Assembly: GCA_039923855.1 (NCBI GenBank)
Contig: JBDTBW010000075.1
Span: 1-20,445, forward strand
Length of the DNA: 20,445 nt
Source: 66-474 sp039923855
GTDB taxonomy: Bacteria > Pseudomonadota > Gammaproteobacteria > Xanthomonadales > Rhodanobacteraceae
Reading direction: 5' to 3'
The notes under the pieces are model-generated. The model was not told the origin of the DNA and did no database searches. It saw nothing but the letters and a program-made list of their open reading frames with translations. The translations under genes and the position numbers were made by a program. This document shows, piece by piece, positions 1 to 7,846 of this stretch. The first letter of the stretch is position 1; each line of letters opens with the position of its first letter.

Positions 1-135
1 CCCCTCTATCTCGCCCTCGCCGAAGGCGCGCTCAAGGAAAAGGAATTCGCTGCGTGGCTACGGCAGCACATCAAGATGAAGCCGGGAAGGCGCGTGCAGG
101 AACCGCGTGCGAAGAAATATCGCGCACGCGGATAA
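1..135 (+). CDS. C-terminal end of an unidentified protein (5' end outside the window)
   Basis: The first frame is open from base 1 to a TAA at 133-135, giving the last 44 residues of a protein. The tail is rich in Lys and Arg and ends in a basic stretch (KKYRARG), which would suit a nucleic-acid or ribosome contact, but this is only a guess. I do not recognise the family from so short a piece. It converges on the DUF5996 gene, with a REP-like hairpin between the two stop codons. The frame could in principle be open by chance, but the amino-acid composition (LALAEGALKEKEFAAWL, helix-like) looks like real coding sequence. Confidence 0.5.
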   Translation, partial: PLYLALAEGALKEKEFAAWLRQHIKMKPGRRVQEPRAKKYRARG

Positions 136-142
136 TCCAAGC

Positions 143-209
143 TGTCGTCGTCCCCGCGCAGGGCGGGACTCAGTAGCGACATCGCTCGATGGTGCGTGAT
201 CGCTACTGA
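143..209. repeat. REP-like palindromic repeat between convergent genes
   Basis: Two nested inverted repeats lie in the gap between the two stop codons. The first is a GC-rich hairpin around 151-168 (CCCCGC / GCGGG arms). The second is a perfect 10-bp inverted repeat, TCAGTAGCGA at 170-179 and TCGCTACTGA at 200-209, separated by 20 bases. The arrangement (a CCCCGCGCAGGGCGGG-type core next to CAGTAGCGAC) resembles dispersed REP-like repeats common in intergenic regions of high-GC gammaproteobacteria. It may also end transcription from both sides, although there is no T-tract. Confidence 0.5.
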
Positions 210-211
210 AT

Positions 212-1144
212 TCAACCCTCACCGAAACAACGAGCATCAACCCAGCGCCAGCGCTCCAGCGCTTTCCGATCCCAATGCGCAAGATCGGCAGCTTGCTCGT
301 AGGTGCTATGGATGAAATCCAGGATCGTGTCGTCCGGCGCGTCGGCTTGCCGCACCGCGTCGTACGGCAGGATGAACTCGCCCAGTCCGCGGTGGTAATA
401 CGCCGCATCCGGTCGCACGCGCGTGTCTTTCAAACCCGCGGGTTCTGGCGCGGCGTACGCATAGAATGCCGGTTGCAATAATGGTCCGCTGCCGGGCCAG
501 AACCCAAAGCTGATCACCTCGTGAGAATACGCGTCACGCTGGAATGCCGGCCCGTCGCGCGGCGGCGCGCGCCTTCCGGAAAAACGCGTTATCGCCAGAT
601 CGAAACTGCCCCAGAAGAAATTCACCGGGCTGCTCTTGCCGACGAACGCGCACTGCGAGGCGGTGAACACGCGATCCACCTGCACCAGAATGTGCCAGAA
701 GCGCTGCGCGTACTCGGGATCGTAGCTATGGTGCTGCGTATCCCGGTCCAGCCGGATCGGTTCGGGCAATTCCGTCGACAGCGGATGGATGCTCACCGGC
801 AGGCGCATCGCATCCAGCGTCTCCAGCAGCTCACGATAAAAATCCGCGACGCTGCGCGGCCGCAATGCCAGCGCGCGCGTCTCGCCATCCGACGCACGGA
901 TCAGCAACTGATGATCGATGAAATCGAGCTGGATGATGAAAGTGCGGCTGTCGTGCGGCAGCGGCTGCGTGGTCAGCCCGCGCGGCGTCACCCGCAGTGC
1001 CACAGCCCAACTGTGATTCAGCGGGGCGCTAAGTGCCAGCGCGATCTTGCCGACCACCTGCGACCACAGATGCAGCGTGGCGTAGGTGTCCTTCCACGCG
1101 TCGTAAGGCAGCGCGGGCCAGCGGGTGTCGGCATTCGTCGTCAT
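212..1144 (-). CDS. DUF5996 family protein, function unknown
   Basis: A 310-residue protein that I assign to DUF5996 from its overall pattern: an N-terminal WPALPYDAWKDTYATLHLWSQ segment, a central SSPVNFFWGSFDLAITRFSGR segment, and a C-terminal run of conserved aromatic residues (GEFILPYDAVR). The family has no established activity. It has no signal peptide or membrane segment, so it should be cytoplasmic. The ATG at 1144-1142 is chosen because it overlaps the stop of the upstream acetyltransferase gene in an ATGA arrangement, the usual sign of translational coupling. The frame stays open upstream to 1486, but that part only reads through the acetyltransferase gene. The 4-bp overlap suggests it is co-transcribed with the toxin-antitoxin pair, either as a passenger or as a third component. 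Confidence 0.75.
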   Translation of the reverse strand: MTTNADTRWPALPYDAWKDTYATLHLWSQVVGKIALALSAPLNHSWAVALRVTPRGLTTQPLPHDSRTFIIQLDFIDHQLLIRASDGETRALALRPRSVADFYRELLETLDAMRLPVSIHPLSTELPEPIRLDRDTQHHSYDPEYAQRFWHILVQVDRVFTASQCAFVGKSSPVNFFWGSFDLAITRFSGRRAPPRDGPAFQRDAYSHEVISFGFWPGSGPLLQPAFYAYAAPEPAGLKDTRVRPDAAYYHRGLGEFILPYDAVRQADAPDDTILDFIHSTYEQAADLAHWDRKALERWRWVDARCFGEG

Positions 1145-1626
1145 GGCTTGACCTTCTTCAAATCCAGCACGACCGTCAACGGATCGAAAGTGGATTCCGC
1201 GAAACCGTGCCACAGGTAAAACGCTTTTGCCTTCGCGTCGATCGCATGACACAGCAGCACCCGCGCTCCGATTTCGCGCGACGCGCGCAAGGCGCGCAGC
1301 ACCGCATCCTGCAACAGATCGGCGCCTAGCCCCCGCCCTTGCCAATTCGAGTCGACCGCCAGCCGGCCCAGCATGATCGCCGGAATCGGTTCGGGCATGT
1401 TGCGTCGTACCGAACCCAGCGCCTGCGCGCGCCCGATGCTGCCCGCGGCCAGCGCGTAGAAACCGATGACTCGCCGCGCCTCGCATACGACGAAGCAGCG
1501 CGAACCCTGCGCATCCTCGTTGTCGCGCGCGCGCCGACGCAACCAGCCCGCGAGTTCGGGGTGCCCGCAGTGAAATACTGAAACATCATGCGAGGCCGCC
1601 AGCGGTTCCGGCGGTGCAATCGCCAC
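1141..1626 (-). CDS. GNAT-family acetyltransferase toxin, TacT-like
   Basis: A 161-residue single-domain GNAT acetyltransferase. The acetyl-CoA binding motif A is visible as LGRLAVDSNWQGRGLG at about residues 86-101, and the conserved tyrosine of the AFYLWHGF segment is at about 137. Small GNAT proteins directly downstream of a DUF1778 gene are known toxins (TacT, AtaT and similar) that acetylate the amino acid on charged tRNA and so stop translation. The start is taken as the GTG at 1626-1624, three bases after the antitoxin stop codon. The gene ends by overlapping the DUF5996 start by 4 bp. The acetyl-CoA site and tyrosine are intact, so it is probably active. Which tRNA it targets cannot be read from the sequence. 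Confidence 0.85.
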   Translation of the reverse strand: MAIAPPEPLAASHDVSVFHCGHPELAGWLRRRARDNEDAQGSRCFVVCEARRVIGFYALAAGSIGRAQALGSVRRNMPEPIPAIMLGRLAVDSNWQGRGLGADLLQDAVLRALRASREIGARVLLCHAIDAKAKAFYLWHGFAESTFDPLTVVLDLKKVKP

Positions 1627-1629
1627 GGA

Positions 1630-1908
1630 TCAACGCGTCCAGCGTGGCTTGCGTGAAAGCAGTTTGCGCAAGGCAGCCGGATTCGGCACCGGCGCGTCGA
1701 GCGCCTTGGTGAACCGATCCATCTGCGCGGCCGAGAGCTCAAACCGCGTGCGATCGGCCAGCACCGCCTCGGCGCGTTGCAGCGTGGCATCCAACACGAA
1801 CGCGGTGCGGGTTTTGCCAGTGGCATTCGCCGCGCGCTCGATGAGTGCCTTTTGCGTCGGCGTGGCGCGCAGGTTGATGGTCTTCTCGCGGATGGCGGTT
1901 GCGGTCAT
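1630..1908 (-). CDS. DUF1778 ribbon-helix-helix antitoxin (TacA-like)
   Basis: A 92-residue antitoxin. The N-terminal half (REKTINLRATPTQKALIERA, about residues 6-26) is a ribbon-helix-helix DNA-binding domain. The C-terminal segment (FELSAAQMDRFTKALDAPVP and a final RKPRW) matches the toxin-wrapping tail of DUF1778 proteins. In the family this protein neutralises the partner GNAT toxin and, as a complex with it, represses the operon. The ATG at 1908-1906 is preferred because an AGAGGAG ribosome-binding site lies 9 bases upstream. The longer open frame to 2079 has no such site and lacks family similarity. The toxin gene starts three bases after its stop. Confidence 0.88.
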   Translation of the reverse strand: MTATAIREKTINLRATPTQKALIERAANATGKTRTAFVLDATLQRAEAVLADRTRFELSAAQMDRFTKALDAPVPNPAALRKLLSRKPRWTR

Positions 1909-1934
1909 GGCATGGAACTCCTCTGTGCGCACAT

Positions 1935-1961
1935 TGTATACACAGAAGGCGCCGCCTTCAA
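1935..1961 (-). promoter_or_regulatory. Probable promoter and operator of the DUF1778-GNAT operon
   Basis: Upstream of the antitoxin start, the minus strand reads TTGAAG (1961-1956), then 15 bases, then TATACAAT, a plausible -35/-10 pair. The -10 sits inside a perfect palindrome TGTATACA (1935-1942). A palindrome over the -10 is a typical autorepression site for a ribbon-helix-helix antitoxin-toxin complex. The box assignment is by eye, and the spacer is shorter than ideal. Confidence 0.4.
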
Positions 1962-2125
1962 GGTACGGAAACGCCACTTCAAATCTCGGTAGGCGTCGCA
2001 GTCTGTTCCAAAACACGTAAGGCGGGTTATATCGCCGCACGATTAATCCGCCCAAGGGCCCTGCGCAGCGGCATATCACGCCTTTGTTGAATTACACGCC
2101 TTGTCCTCAAGAGGCACGTTCACCA

Positions 2126-2821
<696 letters not shown>

Positions 2822-2835
2822 GCGATGCAGTACGC

Positions 2836-2889
2836 GGCGAGCTGCGCATCAATCTTCTCGCGGGCGAGTTGTTCTGGAGTCAACGGCAC
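2836..2889 (-). pseudogene. hsdR: Residual 5' end of hsdR, joined out of frame to the downstream fragment
   Basis: After a GGGGG ribosome-binding stretch, a GTG (2889-2887) or TTG (2883-2881) begins the peptide LTPEQLAREKIDAQLAA. This is the characteristic opening of HsdR-type restriction subunits (xTPEQxARxxIDxxLxxxGW). About 17 codons later the similarity ends, and the reading frame runs into the downstream HsdR-like fragment out of phase. This implies an internal deletion of several hundred codons between about 2836 and 2825. Together with the 2126-2821 fragment it marks one dead hsdR gene. Confidence 0.55.
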
Positions 2890-2917
2890 GGCGCCCCCTG
2901 TGCGTGCGAACACGGCC

Positions 2918-3197
2918 TCAAGCCGCCATCTCTTGCATCGCTTCATCCAGCACCTTGCCGGAGACGCCACGCTTTTTCAATGCGCGTGCGAGCCGTTCGA
3001 CCGCATCGGAAGTGTGGATCGCCTCGTCGCGCCGCAGACCTTCACTGATGTAGGACTTGAGCAAGGTTTGATAGCCGGCGTAGCCCTTGTGCGGGGCGAT
3101 GGCTTCAAGCTGTCCACCATGCCACGGGAATGCGCAATGTGATGCTGGTGACAGGGCGATCCCGCACCATGCGTTTTTTCAGTTTCTCATTGAGCAT
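2918..3197 (-). pseudogene. Frameshifted ribbon-helix-helix (CopG/BrnA-like) antitoxin gene
   Basis: An AGGAG ribosome-binding site precedes the ATG at 3197-3195, which begins MLNEKLKKRMVRDRPVTSIT and continues LRIPVA in frame. The similarity then moves through two frames (VDSLK, then IAPHKGYAGYQTLL) and ends DEAMQEMAA with a TGA at 2918-2920. The segment KGYAGYQTLLKSYISEGLRRDEA is typical of CopG/BrnA-type antitoxins. The gene is 280 bp; two missing bases, near 3117 and near 3102, would restore a 93-residue protein. One inserted base near 3112 would give the same final frame. No partner toxin gene lies next to it. It sits between the hsdM stump and the hsdR start, so it was probably a cargo gene inside the restriction operon. 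Confidence 0.6.
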
Positions 3198-3724
3198 ACA
3201 AGGTCTCCTCGGCAGGCTCGGCGCGGCGTGCGGAACTGGCCATTCTGCCCCGCTGTCGCAATCTTGCTTAGCATGTATTCGTACAGATCGCCCTTGGTGT
3301 CGCGATCCTCCATCGGGATGGCATCCAGCATGTCCACCACCTTGGCCAGCAACGCCGGCGTAGGGATGGTGAAGCGCGCATCCTTCATGTGCGCCGCATA
3401 GGTGGATTTGGCGTTGTGACCACCGAGACTCTTGATGAAGGGGAACACATCTTCCGAGACCACGCGATACAGCGATCCAGGATCGCCTAGTTTCTTGAAA
3501 TGCGACCAGCGCAGTTTCTGCTGACGGCTGTTGAAGATCGGGTTTTCAATTGGCTGCTTGGTGCGATTGGCCTTCTTTTCCTTGACCGTCTGCATCTCAT
3601 CCAGCCGCTTGATAAAAAGCAGATAGGTCATCTGTTCGATGACCTCCATGGGATTGGAGATGCCTCCGGCCCAGAATGCGTTCCAGATCTGGTCGATCTG
3701 GGATTTGATGGTGCCAGTGATCAC
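3179..3724 (-). pseudogene. hsdM: Truncated type I modification methylase HsdM (N-terminal domain only)
   Basis: From a GTG at 3724 the frame encodes a clear HsdM N-terminal domain: IDQIWNAFWAGGISNPMEVI, EQMTYLLFIKRLDEMQ and GDLYEYMLSKIATAGQNGQF. Similarity ends at about residue 168 (FRTPR). This is exactly where intact HsdM proteins continue into the S-adenosylmethionine site and the NPPF catalytic motif. The remaining 13 residues (ACRGDLVC and on) are unrelated and come from the sequence leading into the antitoxin gene. The stump cannot methylate DNA. No HsdS specificity gene is visible. An AGGAAG stretch upstream could serve as the ribosome-binding site. Normal HsdM proteins are roughly 480-550 residues, so about two thirds is lost. 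Confidence 0.85.
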
Positions 3725-3804
3725 GGATAGTTGCTTCCTGGATTCGATGTTGTTGTGCCTTTCAACGCTGCCGCTGTTGCAACCGATGATTCGCGTGCCA
3801 ATAA

Positions 3805-5163
3805 CTAACCTGTACTTTTTCTATCATCTGGCTCGGAGCCAAGTTGCTTCGCTGCCTTTGTCATGCCCGCACGCACGGCATCGAAAACGACCGCAGGGAA
3901 TTTGTCTGGCAGACGAGCCGCCATATTTTCCAGCACAATTGGAGTCTGCCCGACGACTGCTTCGATGAGCGTGGAAACCTCCGGCAAGCCCAGTGCCATA
4001 CCCATCGCCACCCAGTGCCAGCGGTGAATGCCATGAAGATCGTAATGGTGGTTTTGGGTCACAACGGCCATCGCCAGCTTCGCCTTGCGTGAATCCAGCT
4101 GCTTGGCGCTGCGCCCCATGATCGGATACGCGGACAGGATGTCGTAGAGCGGCGTCAGGCGGTAGGCGCCCCCCGGCAACACCTGCAGGCTGAAATTCTT
4201 GGCATGTCCGTCGGTGGCCGCCATCAGCCAGAACAGCAGCTGGCTTTTGAAGAAGGTGGCGCGATCGCCCTGCGGATCGTCCGAGCCCCGCAATACATCC
4301 ATAATGTTCTGGATGCCGGGGCCGCCATCCGCCTCGTACTTTTTCGACGGTGGCAGGCCCAGCGCCTGACAGAAGTCCTCTTGGGGTATGCGCACCCACC
4401 AGAGGCCATCTTTCGACAGGGATCGGTCGAAACGTTCGACGATCAAGGCTTTCTGATCCTCGAACTGGCCGATTTCCGATCGTGCAACAGAAAGGCCAAA
4501 GGCGCGCGCAATTTCCATCGACAACCACTCGATCTGCACCGAGTCGCGCATGTCAGCCTGCATGTTGCCCACGAGGCCAAGCGGCAATTTGAAGATATGC
4601 GTGCTGGGCGTCGATCGCCGGGGAATACACCATTGGCCTTCGTGCCGGAGCAGCGCGGTTTTCTCCTGGGCACCAGCGATGGAAAGGCGGAATGCCTCCC
4701 TGTCGCGCTGTCCCAAAGGACCGGCAAGCGTCGTGTCCCGGAGAACTTGTGCAACCTCGAGCTCGGTCAACGGTTCGGCGTCAATGGCATGCGCGCCGTC
4801 TGGCTGCTGCCCGGCAGGAACCAGTTGCACGGCGCCAGCGCAGTCACGGCCGATCGTTGCGAGAAGATCAAATGCTGATGTGCTCGACGCACCGTAACGA
4901 TCACGCAAGCGACGAAGGATGCGGTCGTTATCAGGCAGGAGATTATCGAAATAGGCAGCGACGGCAGCAGGAGGCAATGGAGCCGCCTTACCATGGATGC
5001 CTAGTGCAGTGAACGGCAGTGACAGGGACAGCGGCCGCCCTTCCGGCGCCTCCATCCAATCGCGGTCGTAGGTCAATTGGTCTGCGCCGCTGCGCGCGCG
5101 TTCCCAGCGGCCGACGTAAAGCCCGTTCATCCAGATATCGAGTGCGCGGATACGGGTTGCCAC
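3805..5163 (-). CDS. hipA: HipA-family serine/threonine kinase toxin
   Basis: A 452-residue HipA-type kinase, full length for the family (E. coli HipA is 440). Visible motifs: the phosphate-binding loop SIAGAQEKTAL at about 161-171, FKLPLG at 191-196, ERFDR at 243-247, the catalytic loop DGHAKN at 318-323, and the metal-binding aspartate in LYDILSAYP (about 341). In E. coli, HipA phosphorylates glutamyl-tRNA synthetase and causes growth arrest; related kinases use other targets, so the substrate here is unknown. The GTG start at 5163 follows the hipB stop by three bases, indicating translational coupling. All catalytic residues appear intact, so the module should be functional. No clear terminator follows; the hsdM remnant starts about 80 bases downstream. 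Confidence 0.92.
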   Translation of the reverse strand: MATRIRALDIWMNGLYVGRWERARSGADQLTYDRDWMEAPEGRPLSLSLPFTALGIHGKAAPLPPAAVAAYFDNLLPDNDRILRRLRDRYGASSTSAFDLLATIGRDCAGAVQLVPAGQQPDGAHAIDAEPLTELEVAQVLRDTTLAGPLGQRDREAFRLSIAGAQEKTALLRHEGQWCIPRRSTPSTHIFKLPLGLVGNMQADMRDSVQIEWLSMEIARAFGLSVARSEIGQFEDQKALIVERFDRSLSKDGLWWVRIPQEDFCQALGLPPSKKYEADGGPGIQNIMDVLRGSDDPQGDRATFFKSQLLFWLMAATDGHAKNFSLQVLPGGAYRLTPLYDILSAYPIMGRSAKQLDSRKAKLAMAVVTQNHHYDLHGIHRWHWVAMGMALGLPEVSTLIEAVVGQTPIVLENMAARLPDKFPAVVFDAVRAGMTKAAKQLGSEPDDRKSTG

Positions 5164-5166
5164 GGC

Positions 5167-5424
5167 TTACCATGCCGCCTTGGCGGGTTTGACGGCTTTC
5201 GATCCGCTCGCCGATTTGTTTTGCAGACCAAGCTCCAGGCCTAGCAGCAGGCACAGCCGATGGATGCGATCGAACGAAGCGCGCCCGGCGTTGCTCTCGA
5301 GTCTGGACACGGCCTGGGTACTGATGGCCAGTTGCCTGGCGACATCGGCCTGGGTCAAGCCGCATTGCATGCGTGCCGCACGCAGCTTGGGGCCGAGTTG
5401 ATCCGGGAGCCGGATGATGTCCAT
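5167..5424 (-). CDS. hipB: HipB-family XRE antitoxin and repressor
   Basis: An 85-residue protein with one XRE/Cro-type helix-turn-helix (about residues 10-64; the recognition part is GLTQADVARQLAISTQAVSRLE). It ends in a basic Ala/Lys tail, KAVKPAKAAW. HipB proteins bind and inactivate HipA and repress the operon. The ATG at 5424-5422 has a GAAGG ribosome-binding site 9 bases upstream. That site overlaps the nearest of three palindromic sites, so repressor bound there could also hinder translation initiation or elongation near the start. The gene is followed within three bases by hipA. Confidence 0.92.
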   Translation of the reverse strand: MDIIRLPDQLGPKLRAARMQCGLTQADVARQLAISTQAVSRLESNAGRASFDRIHRLCLLLGLELGLQNKSASGSKAVKPAKAAW

Positions 5425-5428
5425 GGAA

Positions 5429-5498
5429 TCAACCTTCAGGTTGAATACGATGGAATCAACTTACAGGCTGATAGTCGAGAAATCAACCTTTGAGTTGA
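5429..5498 (-). promoter_or_regulatory. Three phased operator-like palindromes upstream of hipBA
   Basis: Three 16-bp inverted repeats of the form TCAACYT-N2-AGKYTGA lie at 5429-5444 (TCAACCTTCAGGTTGA, perfect), 5456-5471 (TCAACTTACAGGCTGA, imperfect) and 5483-5498 (TCAACCTTTGAGTTGA, imperfect). Their starts are exactly 27 bp apart. They lie directly before the hipB start and are the obvious candidates for HipB binding sites. A TTGATT at 5486-5481 on the minus strand could be a -35 box, but no convincing -10 follows. The sequence differs from the E. coli HipB operator (TATCC-N8-GGATA). Confidence 0.75.
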
Positions 5499-5539
5499 AT
5501 CTAACTGAGGATATGCCTCTCCTCAGGAGAGAGGGCGAT

Positions 5540-5565
5540 AAAAAGAGTCCCGCGATGCGGGGGCT
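5540..5565 (-). terminator. Rho-independent terminator of purA
   Basis: On the minus strand, a GC-rich hairpin (AGCCCCCGC / GCGGGACT arms, loop ATC) is followed by a TTTTT run at 5544-5540. It begins about 30 bases after the purA stop codon and is the only clear terminator of the miaA-to-purA block. Confidence 0.8.
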
Positions 5566-5593
5566 TTCCCATTTCACAAAGGGTGTGGATGCC

Positions 5594-6886
5594 TCACGCA
5601 AACGGATCGCGCAGCACGATGTTGGCGTCGCGATCGGGGCCAGTGGAAACGATCGCGAGCGGGCAACCGGCGAGTTCTTCCAGCGCGCGCAGGTAGGCGC
5701 GCGCGGCGGCGGGCAATTGTTCCCAGTCGGTGATGCCGTGGGTGGATTCGTGCCAACCGGGGAATTCCAGATACACCGGCGTGCATTCCTTCCAGCCTTC
5801 CGCATCCAGCGGCGCGTATTCGGTGCGCTTGCCGCGGTATTGGTAGGCGATGCACACCTTGAGCTTGTCCATGCCGTCGAGAATGTCGAGCTTGGTGATG
5901 CACAAGCCGGAGATGCCGTTGATGGCGACCGCGCGCTTGAGCGCGACGATGTCCATCCAGCCGCAGCGGCGTGGGCGTCCGGTGGACGCGCCGTATTCCT
6001 GGCCGCGATCGCGGATGCCCTGGCCGATGGCGTCGTCGAGCTCGGTCGGAAACGGGCCACCGCCGACGCGCGTGGCGTACGCTTTGGCGATGCCGAGCAC
6101 GTAGTCGATGTAATCCGCGCCTACGCCAGCGCCGGCCAGCGCGCCACCGGTGGTCGTGTTGGATGAGGTGACGTACGGATAGGTGCCGTGGTCGATGTCC
6201 AGCAGCGCGCCTTGCGCGCCTTCGAACAATACGCGCTCGCCGTTGCGGCGCAGGTCGTGCAGGATGCCGGCGACGTCGGACTTCATTGGCTCGACGTATT
6301 CGCCGAAGGCGATCGCCTCGTCCAGCGTTTTCTGGAAATCGACCGCGTCCGCGTGCAGGTATTTCGTCAGCACGAAATTGTGGTAGTCGAGCACGTTGCG
6401 CAATTTGTCCGCGAGTTCGTCCGGATAACTCAAATCCGCGACGCGCACGCCGCGACGCGCGACTTTGTCTTCGTACGCGGGGCCGATGCCGCGACCGGTG
6501 GTGCCGATGGCATCCGCGCCGGCGGCTTTTTCGCGCGCCTGATCCAGCGCGATGTGGTACGGCATGATCAGCGGCGTCGCCGGTGAAATCTTCAATCGCT
6601 GCCGCACTGCCACGCCGCTGGCTTCCAGTTCGCCGATTTCCTGCTTCAACGCGGCGGGCGACAGCACCACGCCGTTGCCGATCAGGCACAACGTGTTGTC
6701 GCGCAGTATGCCGGACGGAATCAGATGCAGCACCGTCTTCTTGCCCTTGATCACCAGCGTGTGGCCGGCGTTGTGGCCACCCTGGAAACGCACCACCGCG
6801 CCGATGTCCTGCGTCAGCAGGTCGACGATCTTGCCCTTGCCTTCGTCACCCCATTGGGCTCCAAGGATTACGACTGACTGACCCAT
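5594..6886 (-). CDS. purA: Adenylosuccinate synthetase
   Basis: A 430-residue PurA, the normal length. It joins IMP and aspartate using GTP to form adenylosuccinate, the first committed step to AMP, in the cytoplasm. Visible signatures: the GTP-binding WGDEGKGK loop at residues 12-19 with catalytic Asp14, the second catalytic residue His42 in GGHNAGHT, the IMP-site segment TTGRGIGPAYEDK, TRVGGGPFPTE, STGRPRRCGW, and the guanine-binding STGPDR near the C terminus. It is the last gene of the block that starts with miaA, 78 bases downstream of hflC, a neighbour order conserved in many gammaproteobacteria. The ATG at 6886 is the family start (MGQSVVILGAQWGDEGKGK); its ribosome-binding site is weak. 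Confidence 0.97.
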   Translation of the reverse strand: MGQSVVILGAQWGDEGKGKIVDLLTQDIGAVVRFQGGHNAGHTLVIKGKKTVLHLIPSGILRDNTLCLIGNGVVLSPAALKQEIGELEASGVAVRQRLKISPATPLIMPYHIALDQAREKAAGADAIGTTGRGIGPAYEDKVARRGVRVADLSYPDELADKLRNVLDYHNFVLTKYLHADAVDFQKTLDEAIAFGEYVEPMKSDVAGILHDLRRNGERVLFEGAQGALLDIDHGTYPYVTSSNTTTGGALAGAGVGADYIDYVLGIAKAYATRVGGGPFPTELDDAIGQGIRDRGQEYGASTGRPRRCGWMDIVALKRAVAINGISGLCITKLDILDGMDKLKVCIAYQYRGKRTEYAPLDAEGWKECTPVYLEFPGWHESTHGITDWEQLPAAARAYLRALEELAGCPLAIVSTGPDRDANIVLRDPFA

Positions 6887-6964
6887 TTGTACGTTCTCGC
6901 TTCGATGGTTCGTTTCGTTGTGGGGCGACGATCGTTACAGCCATCCAATCAGGAATGACGCGCA

Positions 6965-7846
6965 TTAATGCGCCTTTGCCGCCGGCGCATTCGCGGGGTT
7001 GCCTGAAAACTCCTTGAGGAATGGCGAATCGGGTTCCAGCACAATCACGGTGCGGCCGTTGCCAAAGGCTTTTCGATAGGCTTGCAGGCTGCTCCAGAAC
7101 GCGAAGAATTGCGGATCCTGCGCGGCGGTGTCGGCATGGATTTTGGCGGCCTGCGCATCGCCCGCGCCGCGCGCGGTGTCGGCGGCTTTTTGCGCGTCCG
7201 CGAGCAGCGTCTGCTTCTTGCGTTCGTCGTCGGCCTTGATGACGGCGGCCTTTTCCTCGCCCGCCGCGCGCAGCGCGTCCGCATCGGACTTGGCGTTGGC
7301 GCGCATGCGGTTGTAGACCGCGTCGGCGGCTTCGTCGGGCGGCCCGAGCCGCTCGATGCCGATGTCGAGGATCGCAACGCCCAACCGCGCACGGGTTTCG
7401 TTGTCGACCAGCGTGCGCGCGCGCGTATCCATCGCGCCGTTGCCGTCGATCAACTCGCCGAGTTTGTGCGCCTGGATTTCGGAGCGCAGCGCATCGCGGA
7501 TCAGCGGTGTGATCTGCTGCGATGCCTGCAACTCGTCGCCGCCGGTCGCGCGATAATATGCCATCGGATCGACCACTCGCCAGCGCGCATGGAAACTTGC
7601 CTGCATCGCGGCGCCGTCGGAGGTCTGGTAGCGATCCGGTTCCGATTCCAGCACGATCGCGCGGGTGTCGTAGCGGCCGACCTGTTGCGCGAACGGCCAT
7701 TTGAAATGCAAACCCGGCGCGAATCCGCTCTCCACGATATTGCCGAACTGCAGCAGCAGCGCGCCCTGTCCCTCGCGCACCACGAACAGGCTGTCGACGC
7801 CGGCCAACAGCAGCAATAGCACGATCACCGCACCGGCGATTTTCAT
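6965..7846 (-). CDS. hflC: HflC, membrane regulator of the FtsH protease
   Basis: A 293-residue SPFH/band-7 protein with one N-terminal membrane anchor (about residues 4-24, IAGAVIVLLLLLAGVDSLFVV) followed by the SPFH domain. A long Ala/Lys/Glu-rich coiled-coil stretch occupies about 185-245. HflC and HflK form a large membrane cage around FtsH on the periplasmic side and modulate degradation of membrane proteins. The start ATG at 7846 overlaps the hflK stop (ATGA), so the two subunits are translationally coupled, as expected for an equimolar complex. The C terminus is extended by a short Ala/Pro/Asn-rich tail. Confidence 0.94.
   Translation of the reverse strand: MKIAGAVIVLLLLLAGVDSLFVVREGQGALLLQFGNIVESGFAPGLHFKWPFAQQVGRYDTRAIVLESEPDRYQTSDGAAMQASFHARWRVVDPMAYYRATGGDELQASQQITPLIRDALRSEIQAHKLGELIDGNGAMDTRARTLVDNETRARLGVAILDIGIERLGPPDEAADAVYNRMRANAKSDADALRAAGEEKAAVIKADDERKKQTLLADAQKAADTARGAGDAQAAKIHADTAAQDPQFFAFWSSLQAYRKAFGNGRTVIVLEPDSPFLKEFSGNPANAPAAKAH

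Noticed and set aside
5429..5498. Regularly spaced repeats as a mini CRISPR array
   Set aside because: The repeats are 16 bp palindromes with 11 bp gaps, too short for repeats and spacers, and no cas gene is near; operator sites before hipB explain them better.
5516..5534. Second terminator-like hairpin (CCTCTC/GAGAGG) between hipB and the purA terminator
   Set aside because: The palindrome is real, but no T run follows on either strand, so I could not support terminator function.
5574..6689. Long minus-strand frame (371 codons) overlapping purA in another frame
   Set aside because: It is Arg-rich and without motifs, and purA in the same place is unmistakable.
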